Below, piece after piece: positions 1 through 5,158 of a stretch of DNA of 9,195 nt (position 1 is the first letter of the stretch; the number at the start of each line of letters is the position of its first letter). The position numbers and the translations under genes are program-made. The notes under the pieces were generated by a model. That model worked only from the letters and a program-made list of their open reading frames with translations, searched no databases and was not told the origin of the DNA. The DNA lies in the NCBI GenBank assembly GCA_030640275.1, contig DAOWJR010000030.1, forward strand, positions 1 to 9,195, read 5' to 3'. The stretch is from Actinomycetes bacterium (GTDB lineage Bacteria; Actinomycetota; Humimicrobiia; JAHJRV01).

Positions 1-1
1 A

Positions 2-295
2 ACATGTGTAATTTCTGGACACCGTACCACATATGGAGCTCTGTTTAATAAATTAGATGAACTTTTACCTGGAGATGAGATAACAATAGAAACCAATTAT
101 GGTGAATTTACATATATACTAAGCGAATTTAAAATTGTAAAACCTACAGATGTATATATATTAGAACCTACCTTATATCCAAGCTTGATTTTAACAACCT
201 GTCATCCCAAATATAGCGCAGCACAAAGACTTATCGCCTTTGCATATTTGGAAGGGTATGACCCAAATGATTACAAAACTAAATTGCTTAGATAA
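2..295 (+). CDS. Sortase, class E-like, C-terminal part (5' end outside window)
   Basis: This is the last 97 codons of a sortase, a membrane-anchored cysteine transpeptidase that cleaves a sorting motif in secreted proteins and attaches them to the cell surface. The frame is already open at the window start. The catalytic residues are visible. A Gly-His-Arg-Thr-Thr-Tyr-Gly segment (17-37) carries the catalytic His. Leu-Thr-Thr-Cys (191-202) carries the catalytic Cys. The Arg at 227-229, nine residues after the Cys, matches the catalytic Arg. The LTTC form and the PGDEI stretch after the His block resemble class E sortases, but the class call is an inference from a partial sequence. The gene ends in TAA and is followed by an intrinsic terminator. 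A second, different sortase lies at 3787-4548 on the other strand, so this organism uses more than one. Confidence 0.88.
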   Translation, partial: TCVISGHRTTYGALFNKLDELLPGDEITIETNYGEFTYILSEFKIVKPTDVYILEPTLYPSLILTTCHPKYSAAQRLIAFAYLEGYDPNDYKTKLLR

Positions 296-322
296 TTATG
301 AAAAATTGAAATAATTAAAAAG

Positions 323-351
323 AAAAGATTCTTAATCTTTTATATTTTTTT
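323..351 (+). terminator. Intrinsic terminator after the partial sortase
   Basis: An 8-bp stem (AAAAGATT at 323-330, AATCTTTT at 334-341) with a three-base loop is followed, after ATA, by seven T (345-351). It lies 27 bases after the stop codon. The stem is AT-rich and therefore weak, but placement and U-tract fit a terminator. Confidence 0.6.
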
Positions 352-403
352 CTATTCGGATATTAGAAATTTTTATAAAATAGATAAAATTTAAAAAATT
401 TTT

Positions 404-449
404 TATAAAAACCGGACATTTCTATTTGTATAAAAACAGGACATTTCTA
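404..449 (+). repeat. Pair of 21-bp direct repeats upstream of the riboswitch promoter
   Basis: Two copies (404-424 and 429-449) differ at one base: TATAAAAAC, then C or A, then GGACATTTCTA. Their starts are 25 bp apart, and the second copy ends 7 bp before the -35 box at 457. The position suits tandem activator or repressor sites. An alternative is the remnant end of an insertion sequence, since some families such as IS21 carry multiple short repeats at their ends. No transposase or partner end is seen in the window. Confidence 0.75.
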
Positions 450-456
450 AATGTGC

Positions 457-484
457 TTGACAATTTCAAAAAATATGTTATAAT
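457..484 (+). promoter_or_regulatory. Sigma-70 type promoter for the riboswitch leader
   Basis: A perfect -35 box TTGACA (457-462) and a perfect -10 box TATAAT (479-484) are separated by 16 bp. The predicted transcription start is near 491, about 40 bases before the aptamer. This is the best-matching promoter in the window. Confidence 0.8.
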
Positions 485-532
485 TATTCATAATTTAAAT
501 TGATCTTTTATAAATTAATAAAATAACTTATT

Positions 533-611
533 AGAGATAGAGGCTATGAAACACATCCAATTATTTGGGCACTTAGGATGTGAAGAGCCAGTAGTGCAAC
601 CGGCTATTTCT
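533..611 (+). ncRNA. Class II cyclic-di-GMP riboswitch aptamer
   Basis: The core TTGGGCACTT (565-574) and AGTAGTGCAACCGG (590-603) match, by recall, the conserved segments of the c-di-GMP-II riboswitch such as the Clostridium acetobutylicum aptamer. P1 forms between AGAGATAG (533-540) and CTATTTCT (604-611), including one G-U pair. GGCT (542-545) pairs with AGCC (586-589), followed by a purine-rich internal loop that could be the kink-turn. CACATCC (552-558) pairs perfectly with GGATGTG (576-582). The pseudoknot forms between GCACT (569-573) and AGTGC (593-597). A terminator follows directly, and the first large gene downstream is a diguanylate cyclase that makes the ligand. Binding has not been shown, but the match of sequence, fold and context is strong. 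Confidence 0.9.
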
Positions 612-621
612 TTTTATTACT

Positions 622-653
622 GCCATTTAGCCTCTAAACTAAATGGCTTTTTT
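622..653 (+). terminator. Riboswitch-controlled intrinsic terminator (expression platform)
   Basis: A perfect 9-bp stem (GCCATTTAG at 622-630, CTAAATGGC at 639-647) with an 8-base loop is followed by six T (648-653). TAGCCTCTA (628-636), spanning the end of the left arm and the loop, is perfectly complementary to TAGAGGCTA (538-546) inside the aptamer. Those aptamer bases are used by P1 and by the GGCT helix when ligand is bound. The inferred logic is that c-di-GMP holds the aptamer together and the terminator forms (off). Without ligand, 538-546 can invade the terminator (on). Confidence 0.85.
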
Positions 654-683
654 ATTCAATCTCTATTTACACTACTATCTATT

Positions 684-694
684 TAGCCTCTATA
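684..694 (+). promoter_or_regulatory. Second switch-strand copy, complementary to the aptamer and to the SD of the small ORF
   Basis: TAGCCTCTAT (684-693) repeats the element in the terminator loop (628-636). It pairs perfectly over 10 bases with ATAGAGGCTA (537-546) of the aptamer. Bases 685-694 can also pair with 769-778, which contains the GGAGG Shine-Dalgarno site of the ORF at 785 (10 pairs, one G-U). It could act as an SD-sequestering strand in the read-through transcript. The pairing is seen in the sequence; the function is inferred. Confidence 0.45.
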
Positions 695-784
695 AGAAAA
701 AGTTCTTTGTTTTATGAATTCAAATTAAATAAAAGGATGATTAAATAATTTAATAAAACTTTATCATTTATGGAGGCTTAATAA

Positions 785-949
785 ATGCTGAATACCTGGG
801 TACTTTATCGAAGTCTATCACATTTCAAGAAACTATATTGTCATTATAGATTAGCAGTTTCTAAAAGAAGCTGTAATTTCAATACTGCCTTTTATAAAAA
901 ATTCTTTTTAATCCTTTCGATTATATCCATTGGTATTTTTTATGTTTAA
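785..949 (+). CDS. Small hypothetical membrane peptide (54 aa)
   Basis: The ORF has ATG at 785 and TAA at 947-949. A GGAGG site at 772-776 lies 8 bases before the start, which is good spacing. The product is basic in its first 40 residues (several K, R and H, plus Cys19 and Cys30). It ends in a hydrophobic run of about 15 residues (FFLILSIISIGIFYV) that could be a C-terminal membrane anchor. It is the first gene after the c-di-GMP-II riboswitch and lies 160 bases before the diguanylate cyclase, so the switch would control it most directly. I do not recognise the family. The reading frame could be fortuitous in AT-rich DNA; the SD and its complementarity to 685-694 argue for translation. Confidence 0.5.
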   Translation: MLNTWVLYRSLSHFKKLYCHYRLAVSKRSCNFNTAFYKKFFLILSIISIGIFYV

Positions 950-1001
950 ACATTATTATAAAAAAATTTAATTTTTTTTGTTATAAAAAATAAGGAATCT
1001 A

Positions 1002-1029
1002 TTGAAAAGGTTAAGAATTTATGTATAAT
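1002..1029 (+). promoter_or_regulatory. Possible second promoter for the diguanylate cyclase
   Basis: TTGAAA (1002-1007) and TATAAT (1024-1029) are separated by 16 bp, with another TATAAT at 1036-1041. Transcription from here would start about 70 bases before the cyclase ATG and bypass the riboswitch. Such AT-rich matches arise easily by chance. Confidence 0.4.
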
Positions 1030-1109
1030 TTGTAATATAATAGAAATGCATTGTAAATAATATATTCTAGATTTAAATACAATTAATTTCTGAAATAAAC
1101 GGAGGGTTA

Positions 1110-3131
1110 ATGGATAACAATATTGAATTGAGAGTTAAAGAATTAGTAAGCTTATACAAGATTAGCTCAGCTATAACATCCTCATTAAATTTATCTGATA
1201 GATTAAAACAGATATATAAACAGATTAACAATCTATTTAAGATATCTACATTTTATATTGCTCTATACAATGAAGTTGAAGATGAAGTCTGTTTTGAGAT
1301 AATTGTTGACAAGGGTGAATTTTTGGAAAAATTCACCCAAAAAATTTCTCAAGAAGAAGGAATTACTGGATGGGTAATCCGTTCTAAAAAACACCTTCTT
1401 ATTAGGGACTTTGATAAGGAAAAAGAAAATTTACCAGTTAAGGTTAAAGTAATAGGTGAAGCTGCAAAGTCCTTGTTGGCAATTCCCCTGTTGTTTAAGG
1501 ATAAAGTCATTGGTGTTATGTCTTTACAATCTTATGAACCTAATACCTTTGATGAAAGGGATAAAAATTTTATATCCACTATAGCTGGTCAAGTAGTTAT
1601 GGCTATTGAGAATGCAAAGTTATATGAGGAAACATGTAAAAAATTAGATGAATTTTCACTACTTAATGAGGTAGTAACATCTGGAACATCAGCCATGGAA
1701 TTTGATAAATTAATTGATAGACTTATTGAGCCATTAAAAAGAAATTTGAGCTTTGCAAGTTTCAGCATCCGTTTGATTGATGAGAGAACAAAGGATTTGA
1801 AAGTTGTAACAACTCATGGATATTCTGTTGAAGAATTAGAGAAGTTAAAAATTAAAGTAGGAAAGGGTATAACAGGCTGGGTAGCAAAGACAGGAGAACC
1901 AGTTATTGTTCCAGATGTAAGTAAAGATTGGAGATATGTTGAAGCTAATCCTGATGTAAGATCAGAGATGTGTGTCCCTCTAAAAGCAAATGATAAGGTT
2001 ATCGGTGTTCTGGATATAGAGGACACAAAACTTGATGCATTTTCTAAAGAAAATCTAACTCTTGTCTCTACAATAGCTGGTCAGATTTCAATGATAATTG
2101 AAAAAGCCAAAATACTTGAATCAGAAAAGAAGAAATCTAAACAATTAGAAACAATACAGGAAGTTAGTAAAAAAATAGTATCTTTTCTTGACATGGATGA
2201 ATTACTTCAACAGATAGTTAATTCAATATATCATGCTTTTGGATATTGCCATACCATCATTCTTTTAGTCGATGAAGACTTAAAGGAGCTTGTTGTCAAA
2301 GCTTCTTGTGGTCTTAATATTAAATCCACTATTAGAAAGCGAGTAAAAATTTATGAGGAGGGGATAACAGGGTGGGTGGCAAAGACAGGAGAACCACTTT
2401 TAGTTAGTGATGTAAGTAAAGAACCCAGATATCTGTTTATAGAAGAATTACCAGATATAAGATCAGAGCTTGCTGTTCCCATTAAGATAAAAGATAAAGT
2501 GATTGGAGTGTTAGATGTGGAGAGTGTTGAATTAAATGACTTTGATGAGAGTGATTTAACAACTCTTACCATCTTAGCTGAAATGATAGCAATTGCAATA
2601 GAAAATGCAAGTCTTTATAAGGAATCTGAACGATTAACTATTACTGATTATTTAACTGCACTATATAACACCCGATACTTATATGCTGCTTTGGAAAAAG
2701 AGATACAAAGATGCAATAAATTTAATGACTCCTTTTCAATAATTTTCTTTGACATTGATGATTTTAAGAAGTATAACGATGCTTATGGACATCTGGCTGG
2801 TGATCAACTTCTTCAGGAATTAGCAGCGTTAGTAGTAAAGAATTGTCGTAATAAAGATATAATAGCTCGCTACGGTGGAGAGGAGTTTGTTATTATTTTA
2901 CCAGAATCTAAATTTGATGGAGCAACATTAGTAGCTGAGAGATTGAAAACATCAGTTGAAGAGCACACATTCAAAATTAATGAAGAAGAATGTAAAGGTA
3001 AAATTACTATAAGTTTAGGAATAGCTATGTATCCTAAGGATGCTACTAATATCCAAGAACTAATTAACGTTGCTGATAAAAATTTATACCGAGAAAAAAG
3101 GATTGGAAAAGAACCTTCATTCGGACATTAA
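1110..3131 (+). CDS. Diguanylate cyclase with three GAF domains and a GGDEF domain
   Basis: This 673-aa protein should make cyclic di-GMP from two GTP in the cytoplasm in response to signals bound by its GAF domains. There is no signal peptide or membrane segment. Three GAF domains lie at about residues 20-170, 190-340 and 355-505, each with a GITGWV-type segment (near 84, 254 and 419). A GGDEF domain follows at about 512-667. The catalytic motif is GGEEF (589-593), the metal-binding DIDDF is at 548-552, and RNKD (580-583) fits the RxxD inhibitory I-site with the usual three-residue gap to RYGGEEF. An active, product-inhibited enzyme is therefore likely. No EAL or HD-GYP domain is present. 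The start is ATG with GGAGGG ending only 3-4 bases before it, a short spacing. Control by the upstream c-di-GMP-II riboswitch is likely by read-through. GAF ligands cannot be predicted. Confidence 0.95.
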   Translation: MDNNIELRVKELVSLYKISSAITSSLNLSDRLKQIYKQINNLFKISTFYIALYNEVEDEVCFEIIVDKGEFLEKFTQKISQEEGITGWVIRSKKHLLIRDFDKEKENLPVKVKVIGEAAKSLLAIPLLFKDKVIGVMSLQSYEPNTFDERDKNFISTIAGQVVMAIENAKLYEETCKKLDEFSLLNEVVTSGTSAMEFDKLIDRLIEPLKRNLSFASFSIRLIDERTKDLKVVTTHGYSVEELEKLKIKVGKGITGWVAKTGEPVIVPDVSKDWRYVEANPDVRSEMCVPLKANDKVIGVLDIEDTKLDAFSKENLTLVSTIAGQISMIIEKAKILESEKKKSKQLETIQEVSKKIVSFLDMDELLQQIVNSIYHAFGYCHTIILLVDEDLKELVVKASCGLNIKSTIRKRVKIYEEGITGWVAKTGEPLLVSDVSKEPRYLFIEELPDIRSELAVPIKIKDKVIGVLDVESVELNDFDESDLTTLTILAEMIAIAIENASLYKESERLTITDYLTALYNTRYLYAALEKEIQRCNKFNDSFSIIFFDIDDFKKYNDAYGHLAGDQLLQELAALVVKNCRNKDIIARYGGEEFVIILPESKFDGATLVAERLKTSVEEHTFKINEEECKGKITISLGIAMYPKDATNIQELINVADKNLYREKRIGKEPSFGH

Positions 3132-3328
3132 ATGCAGCTATTTTTATACTATTACTATATTTTTATTGTCATAAAAAATCTTTCGTTTTTAGATTAATAA
3201 TTGCATATCCTTTCGTGAATTCCCCTAACCATATCTAATATTTCAAAAATTTACTTATTTACTTTCTTTATCAATTAGTTATTCTAAAAATTCTAACAAA
3301 CTTAATAATTAATATAAATAGAAAGGTA

Positions 3329-3359
3329 TAAATAAAAATGGGCTTCTTAAAGCCCATTT
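3329..3359 (-). terminator. Intrinsic terminator of the minus-strand zinc-ribbon gene
   Basis: A 10-bp perfect stem (AAATGGGCTT at 3336-3345, AAGCCCATTT at 3350-3359) with a four-base loop. Read on the minus strand, the stem runs into TTTTTATTT, a proper U-tract, about 34 bases after the stop codon. On the plus strand only three T follow, so it may act weakly for the convergent cyclase gene, which has no other clear terminator in 3132-3335. Confidence 0.8.
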
Positions 3360-3361
3360 AT

Positions 3362-3387
3362 AGAAAGGAGGTAGATCAGGAGGTGAT
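3362..3387. other. Tandem SD-like (plus) / anti-SD-like (minus) sequences
   Basis: The plus strand carries AGAAAGGAGGT (3362-3372) and AGGAGGTGAT (3378-3387), two near-maximal Shine-Dalgarno sequences in tandem. On the minus strand, in the 3' UTR of the zinc-ribbon mRNA just after its stop codon, these read as ATCACCTCCT and ACCTCCTTTCT, which match the conserved 3' tail of 16S rRNA. The only plus-strand ORF they could serve is ten codons (ATG at 3386, TAA at 3416-3418). Whether this is a functional element is unknown. Confidence 0.5.
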
Positions 3388-3392
3388 GGATT

Positions 3393-3662
3393 TTATACTT
3401 TACGACCTTTTATTTTAATATTATTAAGATCTAAATTAATGTTACTAAAACTTATTTCTTCAATCTCACTTGATTGACACACTGAACATACTTCAGGAGT
3501 AACTTCTGAATAAGCATCATCATCTGATAACATGTAAGCCCAACTTAATTGTCCATATTCATATTGTGAAATATGAACTTTTCCACTTTCACTTACACGT
3601 CCATAGAAGTAATCAATATTTCCGCATTTTTTACACTTATAAATTTTTCTATTTTTATTCAT
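3393..3662 (-). CDS. Small zinc-ribbon protein (89 aa), function unknown
   Basis: Two CxxC pairs (Cys10/Cys13 in KCKKCGN and Cys59/Cys62 in VCSVCQS) form a likely four-cysteine zinc ribbon or rubredoxin-like knuckle. Between them is a 45-residue stretch rich in Tyr, Ser and Asp. The C-terminal tail is Asn/Lys-rich. There is no signal peptide or membrane segment, so it is probably cytoplasmic. The ATG start (3660-3662) has only a weak AGGT SD-like site four bases upstream. The gene lies 124 bases downstream of the sortase on the same strand. No internal terminator is obvious, so the two may be co-transcribed, ending at the hairpin 3329-3359. I do not recognise a specific family; the metal site is inferred from cysteine spacing. 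Confidence 0.75.
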   Translation of the reverse strand: MNKNRKIYKCKKCGNIDYFYGRVSESGKVHISQYEYGQLSWAYMLSDDDAYSEVTPEVCSVCQSSEIEEISFSNINLDLNNIKIKGRKV

Positions 3663-3786
3663 ATGACCTAAATCTTTTTATTTTTTATATTTATTTATCT
3701 AAATATTCTCATAATCCTTTTATTTTAATTCATTAAATAAGAAATATTTTTATCTCACCTCAATTATTTATAAATATTTTTTACTA

Positions 3787-4548
3787 TTACAATTGAAAAT
3801 CTTCTTCATCGATTTTCTCTTCAATATCTACAAGTTCACAGACTACTATAAATCTGGTCTTCGGTTCTCCTATTCTGTAAGAGCATGTAAATAAAATTAA
3901 TTTTGATTCTCCTTCTTTTGCAATAAATATCTCTGCTGGAGAATTTTTATCACTATATGGAATTATATTATTCACCTTATAAGTTAAGATGACCTTAGAA
4001 TCTGATGAAGTAATAATTACATCATCGCCCTCTTTAATATGCTCTAAGGCACCAAATAGCTCACCACTTCTAAGATGATGACCAGCTATAACACAGGTTC
4101 CCTCTTCTCCGGGAAATGTAAGAGGAAATTTTCCTCCATTTATTGTAGGTAATTCTTTTAACATTATAAGTTTTTCTAACTCTGAATCTTTGGAAAACTC
4201 TCCTTCATATACATTGCTTATAACATCTATTGAAGGAATACAGATTTCAAAAGGACTTTTATGTGGAAAAATGGGTTTGATTTTCTCTTTTTTAGTTCTC
4301 TTTAGCTTTAAAGCTTCTTCAATTGCATTTTTAACTAACTGTTGCTCTAAGTTCTGCATATCTTGCAAAGGAACAACAGATTCTTCAGATACCCTCTTTT
4401 TTAAGAGTGGTACGAAATCAGAAGAAAGTGTTAATATAATAGCTCCAATTAATATAATTAAAATAAGATAATTAAGAATTGAAATAGAGATATTTCTAAA
4501 ACCTGCTTTTTTAACAGATAAGTTTACCTTTGTATTATATTCTGACAA
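3787..4548 (-). CDS. Sortase (253 aa), membrane-anchored cysteine transpeptidase
   Basis: The protein has a short cytoplasmic N-terminus, one membrane segment (about residues 22-42) and a charged, probably coiled linker (about 55-95). The sortase domain starts at the typical IPSIDV segment (104-109). Catalytic residues are His157 in the AGHH motif, Cys222 in LFTC and Arg232 in TRFIVV. The start is TTG: on the minus strand GGTGAT ends six bases upstream, and no better ATG is present. It should act outside the membrane, cutting a sorting motif and joining the substrate to the cell surface. Immediately upstream on the same strand is a remnant with an LPEAG sorting signal (4680-4922), its natural substrate type. 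It differs clearly from the sortase at the window start, and I cannot assign a class firmly. Confidence 0.93.
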   Translation of the reverse strand: MSEYNTKVNLSVKKAGFRNISISILNYLILIILIGAIILTLSSDFVPLLKKRVSEESVVPLQDMQNLEQQLVKNAIEEALKLKRTKKEKIKPIFPHKSPFEICIPSIDVISNVYEGEFSKDSELEKLIMLKELPTINGGKFPLTFPGEEGTCVIAGHHLRSGELFGALEHIKEGDDVIITSSDSKVILTYKVNNIIPYSDKNSPAEIFIAKEGESKLILFTCSYRIGEPKTRFIVVCELVDIEEKIDEEDFQL

Positions 4549-4639
4549 GTTCTAATCACCTTTTTATTTCAATCTTATATTATCTCAAATTTAAGGCTGG
4601 TAGGGACAAGCTCTTTATATGTAATGTTTTTTATGATTT

Positions 4640-4645
4640 ATTATA
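4640..4645 (-). promoter_or_regulatory. Possible -10 box for the sortase gene
   Basis: A TATAAT lies on the minus strand about 90 bases before the sortase start, between the stop of the sorting-signal remnant and the sortase. No convincing -35 box is found 16-18 bases upstream. The call rests on the -10 match and position only. Confidence 0.3.
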
Positions 4646-4679
4646 CTATATCTAATAGAGCTTATCTCGTTTACCTATT

Positions 4680-4922
4680 TTAGTGTCTCTTTCTTCTTTT
4701 AATTCCTAAAAGAACTCTAAGACCAACTAATCCACTTAGAGCTAAAGGAGTTGCAAAGCTTAAGTCCTGTCCAGCTTCAGGCAATGTTAATCCTAATACC
4801 CATATTCCTCCTGTTTTATTAACTACTCTTAGTGTACTTCTTTCTCCACAATTTCCTAATTGATTTAAATATATAAAAGAAATATTTTTATTTTTTTGAT
4901 AAAATGTCGTAAGTATTGTAAA
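4680..4922 (-). pseudogene. C-terminal remnant of a sortase-anchored surface protein (sorting signal LPEAG)
   Basis: On the minus strand an 80-codon open frame runs from 4922 to the TAA at 4680-4682. It contains LPEAG (4770-4784), then a hydrophobic stretch beginning with SFATPLALSGLVGL, then KRRKRH at the C-terminus. This is the three-part layout of a cell-wall sorting signal: motif, membrane segment, basic tail. The upstream part (for example YLNQLGNCGERSTLRVVNK) reads like protein. The frame is closed at the 5' side by TAA (4923-4925), and no ATG or GTG start precedes the motif. It is therefore best read as the surviving 3' end of a truncated surface-protein gene, or of one whose frame is broken further upstream. 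Its place just before the sortase fits a substrate-sortase pair. The LPEAG motif deviates from classical LPxTG at position 4. Confidence 0.6.
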
Positions 4923-4954
4923 TTAATGATGATTTAAGAATAATATATAATTTA

Positions 4955-5040
4955 ATTATGTAGCAATTTGGATTATGTAGTAGTTTGGATATTATATAGT
5001 AATTTGAATTATGATGTGATTTGGATTATGTAATAATGAT
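4955..5040. repeat. 17-bp imperfect tandem repeats upstream of the solute-binding protein gene
   Basis: About four and a half units of consensus ATTATGTAGTAATTTGG occur at 4955-4971, 4972-4988, 4991-5007 (after a two-base AT insertion), 5008-5024 and a partial unit from 5025. Units differ at one to four positions. The array is non-coding, with stops in its frames, and ends about 50 bases before the leader ORF at 5090. It could be a multi-site operator or an expanded microsatellite-like tract. There is no spacer structure, so it is not CRISPR. Confidence 0.7.
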
Positions 5041-5089
5041 TATTGAGTGATTATCTTAAAAACAAAAATATTATACGAGGAACTTTATT

Positions 5090-5125
5090 ATGAAAAAAAG
5101 TCTCAAATTTTATTATTTTTATTAA
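5090..5125 (+). CDS. Possible 11-codon leader peptide before the solute-binding protein
   Basis: ATG at 5090 is preceded by GAGGAA (5077-5082) at seven bases, a better SD context than that of the main gene. The peptide is MKKSLKFYYFY, with five aromatic residues out of eleven. Its first bases (ATGAAAAAAAGTCT) nearly copy the start of the binding-protein gene (GTGAAAAAAGTCT at 5159). This suggests a local duplication or a displaced former start. It may be a regulatory upstream ORF or simply a relic. Confidence 0.35.
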   Translation: MKKSLKFYYFY

Positions 5126-5158
5126 ATTTAAAATGATTATATAAAAAGGAAATTTGCT

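Noticed and set aside
612..784. Group I intron allied to the c-di-GMP-II switch, as known in Clostridioides difficile
   Set aside because: The stretch between aptamer and small ORF is too short, and no intron core was recognised; a terminator follows the aptamer instead.
952..986. AT-only inverted repeat after the small ORF as a terminator
   Set aside because: The stem would consist almost wholly of A-T pairs with poor definition; it cannot be told from background AT-richness.
1814..2572. Minus-strand open frames inside the cyclase gene (1814-2026 and 2351-2572)
   Set aside because: They are antisense shadows of the duplicated GAF domains; they lie over strong conserved coding sequence and lack SD sites.
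3362..3390. Fragment of a real 16S rRNA gene on the minus strand
   Set aside because: Similarity is limited to the anti-SD tail; flanking bases show no 16S sequence, and the match needs small insertions.
4190..4471. Plus-strand 93-codon frame over the sortase gene
   Set aside because: It is antisense to the conserved N-terminal half of the sortase and has no family features.
4955..5040. CRISPR array
   Set aside because: Units of 17 bp follow each other directly without spacers, and no cas genes are present.
5043..5076. TTGAGT and TATTAT as a promoter for the binding-protein gene
   Set aside because: The spacing of about 20 bp is too long and the implied transcription start would fall past the leader SD.
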